From: G965222505 sp965222505
Lineage (GTDB): Bacteria; Bacteroidota; Rhodothermia; Rhodothermales; DATKEJ01
Direction: 5' to 3'
DNA: 64,000 nt
Assembly: GCA_965222505.1 (NCBI GenBank)
Contig: OZ244956.1
Location: 372,001-436,000 of the forward strand
Part shown: positions 8,244 to 15,996 of the stretch, one piece after another
Layout: each line of letters starts with the position of its first letter
Position numbering within the stretch: the first letter of the stretch is position 1
The notes under the pieces: generated by a model
The model's database searches: none
What the model was told of the DNA's origin: nothing
Seen by the model: the letters and a program-made list of their open reading frames with translations, nothing else
Position numbers and translations under genes: made by a program

Positions 8244-9347
8244 TCACAGGTCAACGGCGCGTTTATAGGCCGCCTTAAGCAAGGCTTGAAAATGATGGAC
8301 TCCGGCTTCACATTCCACGGAAAACCGGCCCCGGTCGTACCCTTTTGAAGCAAGGCCAAGCTGGACATGCTCACAGATGGTAATGTCTTCCTCCTGCACA
8401 TGATCGCTGTATGCCAGATCATCAGCAATCACCTTTCCCATCGTAGCCGGGTTTTCATAATAATAATCAAACACGACCCGGCAGGTGCTGGCCGTCACCG
8501 GCACGACCCGGTTCGTTTGGAGCCGCCCCGGCAAAATGTTCATCATAAAATTGGGGAAGACGAAGTAATAATACGCCGCTCCGCCGCTTTGCTGATAGAG
8601 GTTATCGCCTTCACTCAAGGGGCTGTACTGAAGGGAGTATTGGTCAAAGGTCTCCGTGGTATAGGCCTTGACGTCCAACAGGTTACAGAGTTCAGGATGA
8701 ACATACGGCAAGTGATACCCTTCGAGGTAATTGTCGATGTACACCTTCCAGTTACAGGCAACCTCATAAACCACCTGTGTGTGGTACATCATCTCGGACA
8801 ACCGAATGGGCGCAATCCGTTTCGGAATACCATCAAGTACCGTTTCCAATGGAGGAGGATCATCGGCTAGGTTTACAAACAGCATTCCCTCCCAGGTTTC
8901 AACATGGACGGGTATGAGTCCGTAGTCTTTCTTGTCGAACAACTCCGTCCGGTCGAACCGGGGCACACCGCGCAGGGAGCCGTCGAGTTGATAGGTCCAT
9001 CCGTGGTATTTGCATTGGAGCATTTTCGCCGAACAGGCTTCCGTTGCCAGCGGCCCACCTCTGTGTTTACACACGTTGTAAAACGCTCGTAAGCCCCCAC
9101 TTTTGTCCCGTACGATCACCACCGGGTTTTCCGCTACCGATACCGGCATGCAAGCGCCCGGCTCAGCCACTTGTGCCGCCGGACCAACATATTGCCAGGT
9201 TTGCTCAAAAACGGCGTGCCGGTCAAAGGCATGAAAACGCGCTGCCGTGTACCAAGCTGAGGGGATGGTTTCGGATTGGGCAAGGGGGCGGATGGAGAGG
9301 GTTTTTGCCGTGAGGTCAGGTAGTGCCTTTGTATCGGAGAACTGCAA
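8244..9347 (-). CDS. Rieske non-heme iron oxygenase, alpha subunit type
   Basis: 367 residues. The N-terminal Rieske [2Fe-2S] domain has Cys93-x-His95-RG and Cys112-x-x-His115-GW. The catalytic domain has the mononuclear iron ligands in NYLEGYHLPYVHP (His212, His217), the bridging Asp205, and a C-terminal VQLGL/FSVECEAGVHHFQ block typical of the choline/carnitine monooxygenase side of the family. These enzymes use NAD(P)H-derived electrons and O2 to hydroxylate small quaternary amines or aromatics. No reductase or ferredoxin gene is adjacent, so the electron donor must be elsewhere and the substrate is unassigned. The frame contains no ATG before residue 186 and is closed upstream by a stop at 9360-9362, so a TTG at 9347 is the only likely start. 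Confidence 0.9.
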   Translation of the reverse strand: MQFSDTKALPDLTAKTLSIRPLAQSETIPSAWYTAARFHAFDRHAVFEQTWQYVGPAAQVAEPGACMPVSVAENPVVIVRDKSGGLRAFYNVCKHRGGPLATEACSAKMLQCKYHGWTYQLDGSLRGVPRFDRTELFDKKDYGLIPVHVETWEGMLFVNLADDPPPLETVLDGIPKRIAPIRLSEMMYHTQVVYEVACNWKVYIDNYLEGYHLPYVHPELCNLLDVKAYTTETFDQYSLQYSPLSEGDNLYQQSGGAAYYYFVFPNFMMNILPGRLQTNRVVPVTASTCRVVFDYYYENPATMGKVIADDLAYSDHVQEEDITICEHVQLGLASKGYDRGRFSVECEAGVHHFQALLKAAYKRAVDL

Positions 9348-9367
9348 CAGTTTCTGTGGTTAGTAGC

Positions 9368-9437
9368 GATTGGTAATTTGCTGCGCACAGTCGGCTGCGC
9401 CTCGTGTGGGCATTGGTGGTTGGCAGAAATCACCAAT
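9368..9437. repeat. ATTGGTGATT-type leader repeat, copy A1
   Basis: An AT-rich element begins GATTGG and ends ATCACCAAT, so its ends are inverted. Its middle holds ACAGTCGGCT and GCCTCGTGTG followed by GGCATTGGTGG, shared with the copy at 11356-11460. It lies 20 bases in front of the Rieske start codon on that gene's strand. Confidence 0.65.
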
Positions 9438-9440
9438 ATT

Positions 9441-11351
9441 TCAGGGCACGCTTTCGTGCTCTACCAACCGTGCGATCCAAAGCCCGGAGTTTAGATCCGA
9501 GGTAAAGATGTGCCCCTTGAAAATCTGCGCCCCCCAGGTCATGGGCCAGTTGGGGGTGGTAGTCACGGCATCTGTTGTTTTTAGGGCCGCCATTTCCCGG
9601 CCTTGTCGGTAGAGGTCGCCACGCAGTTCACCGGTAATGTCCACCACGCGGAGCCCAGCCTGATAATAGCCGATGTATAATTTGCCGTCTTCGACCCACA
9701 CGTTATGTGCCCCGGCTTCCGGGACTTCGTATTTGGCTACTTCCACGGGGTTGTCGATATCGGTCATGTCCAGCACATGAATGTACCCACTGGCTTCAAT
9801 GGGTGCATCGGCATCCCAGCCATCCGGAAAAATTTCATCCCCAACGAACAGGTAGCGCCCATCCCGCCAGGCCACATGGGTATTGCCCATCGCGTACTTG
9901 AATTGACTGACAAAGGCCGGTTTAATGGGTGTACCCCCGTGGGTACCGGCCCCGACGTCAAGCGTAATGGCCCCGTCATCCCAATAGGACAGGTAAGCAT
10001 AACCGTCCTGCACGATCACGTCGTGCAGGGATTTGCGCGGGTTGTCTACCCCCCATCGGCCTACTTCTTTGGGGTTCAGCGGGTCTGAGATGTCGATGAT
10101 GTGCATATCGCTGGTGCCGTTATGGACAGCATACACCAACTCGTTTACCCCGTCGATCCATACGTTGTGGACCCCACCGGTTACCGTTTCTGTGTATTCG
10201 GACAGGATGGTTGGATGTGCGGGTACAGACAGATCCAGAAAGACCATCCCATTTCTACGGCTCGAAGCCCCCTCCCGCGTAATAATACCCAGGCGGTTAT
10301 TGGGATGGATTTTCACATCGTTGATACGCCGGGCATCGACCTGTAGGGAATCCGTCATAAAGGGTGCCGATGGATCCGTGACATCCCACACCTTGGCCCA
10401 ATCGTGAATAAACGTGCCGATGATGGCATAATCCCGGCCATCTACGCCTTCGTACACCCAGGTATCCCCGGAGTGGTGATGGGCCGCGCCTCCTCGCCCG
10501 ACCTTGACCAGTTCCACATCATACCGGCGGGGTGCTACCGTGACCAGCGTTGAACGCACCAGATCCGGCCCGATCAAAGCACTTACCCGGTACGTGCCTG
10601 GCTGCTCGGCCACAAAGACCCCTTCATCGCCCTCTGTTTCGATGGTCGCCCCCGGTTCACTGATGGCCCATACCGGCGTCGGAGAAGCAACCGGCATGCC
10701 ATCGGCATCTTGTGCCGCAACCCGAAACCGGATTACATCTCCTGTCCGTACCGACTCGTTAGGATAAAGCAACTGGTATGACGTGGCTGTGTTAGGCACC
10801 ACCTCAAATGTATAAACCGTGGAAATATGGCCTACCGAAACCCGCACCGAACCGTCCCCTGGTTGCAGACCCGTCACGCGGCCCCTGGCATCTACCGATG
10901 CCACTTCAGGGGTGAGGCTTTCGAAAACAAGCTGAACCCCATCTACCGGGTGCCCCTCCCGATCCAGCACATCAATCCCCAACGGCATGCCCACACCTGC
11001 AGGAATACGCCCCCCTTTTACCGATGCCGTAAGGGTAGCGGGAGGCAACGTGTTTACGGTCAGAATGGTATATCCGCGAACACCGGCCCCTATTGCAGTA
11101 ATGCGAACGGTACCGGCCCCCATTGCAGTCACCGCTCCTTGCCGGTCTACGGTTGCGATCGTCTTGTCCGGAGAAAACCACCGGAGTTGAACCGAATCCA
11201 CCGGCTGCCCGTCATCGGCATATACCGTAGCGGCCAATTGGGCAGTTTCATCGATATTGCGTGTCAGCGAAGCCGGTTCGACCACCAGCCGTTGTTGGCC
11301 AAAGACCGAACTGGCACCAATAAGCGTAAGAAGCAGCGTGATAGATTTCAT
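9441..11351 (-). CDS. Secreted protein with Big2-like domains and an LVIVD beta-propeller
   Basis: 636 residues from the ATG at 11351, where a signal peptide starts (MKSITLLLTLIGASSVFG). Residues ~20-290 form three bacterial Ig-like (Big2) repeats with the usual signs (AQLAATVYADDGQPV, IATVDRQGAVTAMGAGTVRITA, VASVDARGRVTGLQPGDGSV). The C-terminal ~340 residues are LVIVD-type propeller blades (VWDVTDPSAP, MHIIDISDPLNPKEVG, HVLDMTDIDNPVEVAKY, LRVVDITG). The combination suggests a surface or periplasmic binding protein rather than an enzyme, and no catalytic motif is seen. There is no type IX sorting domain. It stands alone between two leader-type repeats and is probably a single-gene unit. Confidence 0.85.
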   Translation of the reverse strand: MKSITLLLTLIGASSVFGQQRLVVEPASLTRNIDETAQLAATVYADDGQPVDSVQLRWFSPDKTIATVDRQGAVTAMGAGTVRITAIGAGVRGYTILTVNTLPPATLTASVKGGRIPAGVGMPLGIDVLDREGHPVDGVQLVFESLTPEVASVDARGRVTGLQPGDGSVRVSVGHISTVYTFEVVPNTATSYQLLYPNESVRTGDVIRFRVAAQDADGMPVASPTPVWAISEPGATIETEGDEGVFVAEQPGTYRVSALIGPDLVRSTLVTVAPRRYDVELVKVGRGGAAHHHSGDTWVYEGVDGRDYAIIGTFIHDWAKVWDVTDPSAPFMTDSLQVDARRINDVKIHPNNRLGIITREGASSRRNGMVFLDLSVPAHPTILSEYTETVTGGVHNVWIDGVNELVYAVHNGTSDMHIIDISDPLNPKEVGRWGVDNPRKSLHDVIVQDGYAYLSYWDDGAITLDVGAGTHGGTPIKPAFVSQFKYAMGNTHVAWRDGRYLFVGDEIFPDGWDADAPIEASGYIHVLDMTDIDNPVEVAKYEVPEAGAHNVWVEDGKLYIGYYQAGLRVVDITGELRGDLYRQGREMAALKTTDAVTTTPNWPMTWGAQIFKGHIFTSDLNSGLWIARLVEHESVP

Positions 11352-11355
11352 TGGC

Positions 11356-11460
11356 GATTGGGCATTTTCTTTGTACAGTCGGCTAACGCCTCGTGTGATG
11401 ATTGGGCATTGGTGGTGATGGTACACCCAAAATACGAATCATCACGCATCAATCACCAAT
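11356..11460. repeat. ATTGGTGATT-type leader repeat, copy A2
   Basis: Begins GATTGGG, ends CATCAATCACCAAT, and shares ACAGTCGGCT, GCCTCGTGTG and GGGCATTGGTGG with copy A1. It starts 5 bases from the ATG at 11351, so on the mRNA of that gene it replaces the normal ribosome-binding region. Confidence 0.65.
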
Positions 11461-11552
11461 AGAAATGAACCCTCGGTTAAGCCGGAACCATCCTTGAAGC
11501 GTTTCCGTTTTCCGGCCCGGCTCCTTTTTCCAGTACAAGACCCTTTTGCCTT

Positions 11553-11834
11553 ATGCCAACTTATGTCTACCGCCGCGAAGACGGCACCACCTTTGAGCTT
11601 TTTCAGCGGATGACGGCAGATGCCCTGGAAACCTGCCCCACCACGGGGCAAAAAGTACAGCGGGTAATCGGAGGCGGTGCTGGCCTGATCTTCAAAGGCT
11701 CTGGCTTTTACGAAACAGATTACGTACGCTCCAAACCCAAGGAAGAGACCAAGACGGAGGCCAAACCCGATTCCAACACCAAGAACAAATCCAAAGACAC
11801 TACAAAAAAGCCAGCCGCCAAGGAGGAGGATTAA
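11553..11834 (+). CDS. FmdB-like zinc-ribbon family protein without its cysteines
   Basis: 93 residues. The fold signature is that of FmdB/CxxC-CxxC-SSSS small regulators: MPTYVYR at the start, then GGGAGLIFKGSGFYETDY. The family's four zinc ligands (YRCxxC and CPxCG) are replaced by YRRED and CPTTG, so only Cys28 remains and zinc cannot be bound in the usual way. A Lys/Glu-rich low-complexity tail follows (residues 59-93). The role is unknown even for canonical members, which are thought to be regulatory or ribosome-associated. It is convergent with the GWxTD gene and 24 bases from its end. Confidence 0.8.
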   Translation: MPTYVYRREDGTTFELFQRMTADALETCPTTGQKVQRVIGGGAGLIFKGSGFYETDYVRSKPKEETKTEAKPDSNTKNKSKDTTKKPAAKEED

Positions 11835-11858
11835 AGCCAGCACGCAGCACGTCACACG

Positions 11859-13301
11859 TTATAACACCAACCCTGAGCGCCAGCGGTCCACGGCCCGAAT
11901 CCAGGAGCGTTCATAGAAGGAGCGCCGCGCAAGGATGTAGTTGCGGTAGATCCCGGCGGAATCATAGGTGCGGGTTTTCTGGAAGTAGAACGTATTGAGC
12001 GGATCGCGGTCAGAATAGCTATAATGCCAGATTTCGGCGTCGATGAGGTTTTCTACATAGGCCGGTGCCCCCAGTACAATGTAGACCATGCCCCGGTCTG
12101 TTTTCCACCCTTCCTTGTGTGTGGTAAAAAAGAGGTTGGCTTGTTCCACACGGCCATAGTATTGCTTGATCAGGTTACCGGCCACCTGCTTATTCCGCAC
12201 CAACGTCCCCCAGAAGGTATCGAACCGGCGGCGCATCTCCTCTTCGTCCTCGGCATGCAAGATTTCCCACACTTCCTTTTCATACGCAATGTACCGCAAG
12301 GCCAGAACAGCCTGGTGTAAGCGCGTCACCCTCGGGAATTCGGGATGTTTGACGGACAGGTCGCGGGCCCGCTGAAGCAAGGTGGTTTGTCCGGTAGAAT
12401 CGATGGCTCCGCCTGCCAGCTCGGCCTGAATTTCCAATCGGTAATTGCCGGGTTCCAGGGCCGGCAAGGAGAATACGACGGTCACTTCCCGGTCCAAATT
12501 CCGGAAGCTCCGGCGCGTACTCTGTATGGTATCCGGCTTCGCATAATCCACGCCCCGATATCCAAGAGAGCCGAATCCCGGTGAGATCCAATACGGTGGC
12601 GCGGCCACAAGCGTATCACTTTCGAACCGAACCAGCACCATCTGCAGATCAATGAGTCCTTGGTCCGGGGTGTCGTACAGTTCCACAATCGTACGCAACG
12701 AGTCCATCCCCGAGGGCATGTGGAAGGCAATCAAAGGGGCAAAAGGTTCATCTGCGGATTTTCCTTCCAAGCGCAATCCACTGAGCGATACTTCGCCAAA
12801 ATCACGGGTCGGGACGGCCACACGTGCAGCACGGATGGCGACGGCCTCGCTGTTTTCGTCCTGAAGCGTGGTTTCAATGACGTACTCCCCCGGCTCCAGA
12901 AGTATACGGCGCTCGATAATCAGGGGCGAATCGAAAGCCTGGGTATCAGCGTATGTGTCTACGCGGACGGTATCATTCCAGGCTTCCTCCGTCAGGATTT
13001 CTTTCCCATCCCGATCCTTGATCTGTACGATGGCCTCATACTGTGCCATGTACTCCAGGCCTTGCCGCAGAAATATAAGCGAGGCTTTGGGAATACTCAG
13101 GTACAAATCGACACCGGCTTCCCCATCGTGCCAGGTGGCAACGGTTTCCATGTCGAAGTTGGGCACACCAGGGGTGTAGATCAGCGTCCGGCCAGCGGTG
13201 GGCGCGTCCAGTTGCGACGTACTGCTGCACCCCATCCACATCAGGCCGCCCATCAGGACCAGCCCGATCCATCCCCAAACACACCCCGTACGTCCTTTCA
13301 T
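11859..13301 (-). CDS. GWxTD-domain lipoprotein
   Basis: 480 residues. A long N-terminal lipoprotein signal has the lipobox WMGC (Cys25). The C-terminal third holds the naming motif GWKTDRGMVYIVLGAP and a conserved aromatic block (EIWHYSY...NTFYFQKT) followed by RRSFYERSWIRAVDRWRSG. The middle is beta-rich. The GWxTD family is widespread in Bacteroidota and neighbouring phyla, and its function is not established; a role in the outer envelope is inferred from lipidation. It is followed 35 bases upstream by tpiA on the same strand and may be co-transcribed with it. Confidence 0.9.
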   Translation of the reverse strand: MKGRTGCVWGWIGLVLMGGLMWMGCSSTSQLDAPTAGRTLIYTPGVPNFDMETVATWHDGEAGVDLYLSIPKASLIFLRQGLEYMAQYEAIVQIKDRDGKEILTEEAWNDTVRVDTYADTQAFDSPLIIERRILLEPGEYVIETTLQDENSEAVAIRAARVAVPTRDFGEVSLSGLRLEGKSADEPFAPLIAFHMPSGMDSLRTIVELYDTPDQGLIDLQMVLVRFESDTLVAAPPYWISPGFGSLGYRGVDYAKPDTIQSTRRSFRNLDREVTVVFSLPALEPGNYRLEIQAELAGGAIDSTGQTTLLQRARDLSVKHPEFPRVTRLHQAVLALRYIAYEKEVWEILHAEDEEEMRRRFDTFWGTLVRNKQVAGNLIKQYYGRVEQANLFFTTHKEGWKTDRGMVYIVLGAPAYVENLIDAEIWHYSYSDRDPLNTFYFQKTRTYDSAGIYRNYILARRSFYERSWIRAVDRWRSGLVL

Positions 13302-13336
13302 GTTTTCAGTTCAGATAACGCCTCGGCATCGATGCA

Positions 13337-14110
13337 TCATGCACCAACCTGTGCCGCAGCGGCTGCAATAATGTCCCCAAATGAATCGGCCTTGAGGCCC
13401 GCTCCGCCGATCAATCCGCCGTCGATGTCAGGTTCGGCGAACAAGGTGGCGGCGTTTCCGGGTTTTACACTTCCACCATACAAAACATTGATGCCCGAAG
13501 CCAGGTCCTTGCCAAATTTATTGCTAATCCAGGCCCGGATAAAAGCGTGCATTTCCTGGGCTTGTTCCGGGGTAGCCGTGCGTCCGGTACCGATGGCCCA
13601 GACGGGCTCGTAAGCCAGAACCAAGCGGCCTGGATCGTCCACCGTCACATCTGCCAACCCTTCTTTCAACTGCGTACGTACCACACCGATTGCTTCATTG
13701 CGCTCCCGTTCAGCCAGCGTTTCACCAACACACAAAATCGGGATGAGGCCTTCCGAGAGGGCGCGTTTCACTTTCTGGTTGATAAAGGCATTGGTTTCCT
13801 TAAAGTATTGCCGCCGTTCGGAGTGTCCAAGTATCACATGCGTGCACCCGATCTGATTCAGCATAGCAGCCGATGTTTCACCGGTGTATGCCCCAGACAT
13901 TTCAGGGTGCATGTTCTGTGCCCCTAACCCAATTCCGGTCCCACCAACGACCTCGGCCACAGCCGTCAGATTGACATCAGGCGGGCAAACAGCAACCCCG
14001 ACGTTTTCCAGGTTGATGTTACGGCTATTTACATCTGCTACAATTGCACGGGCCAATGCCGCAGCGGAGGCGGGGTCCGTGTTCATTTTCCAGTTTCCGG
14101 CGACTAACAT
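13337..14110 (-). CDS. tpiA: Triosephosphate isomerase
   Basis: 257 residues from the ATG at 14110; the frame reads on upstream to 14392 but that part is the antisense of the next gene. It interconverts dihydroxyacetone phosphate and glyceraldehyde 3-phosphate in glycolysis and gluconeogenesis. Catalytic residues are all present: Asn6 and Lys8 in GNWKMN, His96 in LGHSERR, Glu168 in AYEPVWAIGTG (which also begins flexible loop 6), and the phosphate-binding YGGSVKP and GGLIGGA. The length is normal for a bacterial enzyme. It lies between the GWxTD gene and the thioredoxin-fold gene on the same strand. The 43-base gap upstream carries a partial ATTGGTGATT-type repeat. Confidence 0.98.
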   Translation of the reverse strand: MLVAGNWKMNTDPASAAALARAIVADVNSRNINLENVGVAVCPPDVNLTAVAEVVGGTGIGLGAQNMHPEMSGAYTGETSAAMLNQIGCTHVILGHSERRQYFKETNAFINQKVKRALSEGLIPILCVGETLAERERNEAIGVVRTQLKEGLADVTVDDPGRLVLAYEPVWAIGTGRTATPEQAQEMHAFIRAWISNKFGKDLASGINVLYGGSVKPGNAATLFAEPDIDGGLIGGAGLKADSFGDIIAAAAAQVGA

Positions 14111-14120
14111 TTTTATTAGG

Positions 14121-14140
14121 GATTGGTTTTTGGTGATTGG
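14121..14140. repeat. Partial ATTGGTGATT-type leader repeat, copy A3
   Basis: GATTGG and TGGTGATTGG units lie in tandem 10 bases in front of the tpiA ATG. The inverted right arm seen in other copies is missing. Confidence 0.45.
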
Positions 14141-14153
14141 ATATTGTTTATCG

Positions 14154-15497
14154 TTATTCTTCTGGCGGGAAGCGCCGGGTGAGCTCGGCTTCGAGGCCAA
14201 ACAGGGCATTCCCCTGGAATTTCCCGACGATGAGCCCCTGATCATTGACCAGAAAGCGCGTGGGCAACGTGGACAGGTTGTACAACGCAGACAGCCGGTC
14301 GATGTCTTCGGAGGGCGCGAGGTACTGTTGCCCGTACGTGTCCCGCTGTTCAAAAAAGGCATCGTAGAGCCCCTTGTCCGGCTCCAGTCCAATGAATACC
14401 CACGCTAAGGCATGTGCCTGGTACCGGGTCAAAATGGCTTCAATCTGGGGCAACTGCCGGGGGTATTGCGTATCCCGAGGTGTCCAGAATTCCAGCACAT
14501 AATATTGCCCGTCCATCTGTCCCGTTTCAAATAGAACGGCGTCGGTTGTATCGTTCAGGGCATACGCCGGCAACGGCTTGCCCGGCAGCAGTGTGGTGGC
14601 TTCATAGATGGCCCGATCCGCCCAGGCCGACCATTGGGTGTTGGGAAAATCGGCCTTTAGTTGCTCGGCAGCGGCCACGGCTTCAGCTTCCTGTGTACTG
14701 TCCACACGGGCCTGGACGATCTCGGTCTGGAGCATTGCTTTTTGTTCGGGCTTGTCCAAACGATCCTGAAACCCACGTACCAGGGCCAGGGCCGCATCCT
14801 GACCGCGCAACCGCGCTTCCGACCGCCGGGCCGTTCGTACGGCTTCAATGATGCCGGGGTTGGCGAGGTCCAGTTCGTTCACGTGGACAACCAACAATGA
14901 ATCATTCCATCCGTCCAGCAACGCGATAGACTTTACACTGGCCAGGGTGGCCCCCATGGTGCCGGGGAAGGTCTCGCGCAAGCCCCACAACATGGAAGCG
15001 GTCAGTTCTACAGTCCGGCTCACTTCTCCGACGCTGTTTTTACCTTCCTTGAGGAGATCCAGCAACAACTGATTGTGCTGGGCCTCGGTATTGGTATATG
15101 CACGCCAGGCCGAGTTTTCCGGTGAACGAACCAACGGCGGCCGATCCCCAAGGGGTAACGTGGCCCACATCCGCGCCGAATCATTTTCAGCCACCACCAA
15201 TTGACTTACGTTGAGAATCGTCCCATCCCGTTTGATGAGCAACGGAAAGATACCCCGCTGCCGGGCGGTAATATCGGTTGAAAATTGTCCATCACGATCC
15301 GTAACGGCATAACCCAGGGTGTCAAACGCCTCCCCTTGCCGATTTGCGACGATAATTTCAAAGCCACTATAGTCGCCCGTCGAATCGATCTCGGCTGTAA
15401 CCGTGAGTTGGCCGGAGAGATAACCCTGGATGGCAGGGGTGGGTTGTGCCAGACTTAGGGCAGGGAGGAAAATGAGAAAGAGTATTAGGCGAAGCAT
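14154..15497 (-). CDS. Secreted thioredoxin-fold (TlpA-like) protein lacking the CxxC motif
   Basis: 447 residues with a signal peptide (MLRLILFLIFLPALSLA). An N-terminal beta-rich region (~20-130) resembles the DUF4369-type domains found in front of TlpA domains in Bacteroidota. A helical middle follows. The C-terminal ~130 residues have the TlpA/AhpC layout: LPAYALNDT, YYVLEFWTP, WVFIGLEPDKG, and STLPTRFLVNDQGLIVG with the conserved cis-Pro. Where WCxxC should follow FW there is instead TPRDTQYPR (around residue 335), so no redox-active cysteine pair exists. A disulfide exchange role is therefore unlikely, and a binding or structural role is more plausible. It is preceded by a CAATTGTCAAT-type repeat 9 bases from its ATG. 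Confidence 0.85.
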   Translation of the reverse strand: MLRLILFLIFLPALSLAQPTPAIQGYLSGQLTVTAEIDSTGDYSGFEIIVANRQGEAFDTLGYAVTDRDGQFSTDITARQRGIFPLLIKRDGTILNVSQLVVAENDSARMWATLPLGDRPPLVRSPENSAWRAYTNTEAQHNQLLLDLLKEGKNSVGEVSRTVELTASMLWGLRETFPGTMGATLASVKSIALLDGWNDSLLVVHVNELDLANPGIIEAVRTARRSEARLRGQDAALALVRGFQDRLDKPEQKAMLQTEIVQARVDSTQEAEAVAAAEQLKADFPNTQWSAWADRAIYEATTLLPGKPLPAYALNDTTDAVLFETGQMDGQYYVLEFWTPRDTQYPRQLPQIEAILTRYQAHALAWVFIGLEPDKGLYDAFFEQRDTYGQQYLAPSEDIDRLSALYNLSTLPTRFLVNDQGLIVGKFQGNALFGLEAELTRRFPPEE

Positions 15498-15506
15498 AGG
15501 TGTTGC

Positions 15507-15594
15507 TAATTGTCAATGGTCAATTGTCAATGGTCTATGGTCAACGGGTCCTTTCATTGACAATCGACAATAGACAATCGGCAATTGACCATTT
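15507..15594. repeat. CAATTGTCAAT-type leader inverted repeat, copy B1
   Basis: The left arm 15507-15545 is built of TGTCAAT/GGTCAAT units, and the right arm 15555-15594 of ATTGAC/CGACAAT units. The arms are approximate reverse complements and can fold into a long imperfect hairpin. The right arm is closely similar to the copy at 35498-35540 (CAATTGACCATTTT end). It sits directly in front of the ATG at 15497. Confidence 0.7.
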
Positions 15595-15603
15595 TACTGT
15601 TGT

Positions 15604-15996
15604 CTAAATCAATTCAGGCATCTCCACGGTCCGTTCATTCCGAACATCCCCTGTATTCAAGGTACCTTCCGGCTCGAATAAAAGCAGGTGAACTTCTTCT
15701 TTAGCGACCGGTCGATGTTCCACCCCGCACGGGACGATATAAAACTCACCGGGTTCAAGGGTTACGGCCCCTTCTCTCAATTGGATCACGAGGGTGCCCT
15801 TGAGCACCAAAAACAGTTCATCGGCATCTTCATGGCTGTGCCAGATGAAATCCCCCTTAACCTTTGCCAGTTTAACATGTTGCCCGTTTAGAGCGCCGGC
15901 AATGCGGGGTTGCCAGTACGCATCAATGCGACCAAAAGTATCTTTCAGGTTTACTTTTTTCAAGGGCTTATCCTCTGCGGGCCTCCAGTTTTTCAT
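15604..15996 (-). CDS. Cupin-domain protein
   Basis: 130 residues, a single conserved beta-barrel cupin. Motif 1 is W-HSHEDADELFLVLKG with likely metal ligands His53, His55 and Glu60; motif 2 is EPGEFYIVPCGVEHRPVA with His94. The frame is complete, with no signal peptide, so it is cytosolic. The ATG at 15996 lies 29 bases inside the 3' end of gatB on the same strand, and no later ATG precedes the conserved part, so overlap and translational coupling to gatB are likely. The substrate is unknown; small single-domain cupins of this kind include isomerases, dioxygenases and sugar-binding proteins. Confidence 0.88.
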   Translation of the reverse strand: MKNWRPAEDKPLKKVNLKDTFGRIDAYWQPRIAGALNGQHVKLAKVKGDFIWHSHEDADELFLVLKGTLVIQLREGAVTLEPGEFYIVPCGVEHRPVAKEEVHLLLFEPEGTLNTGDVRNERTVEMPELI

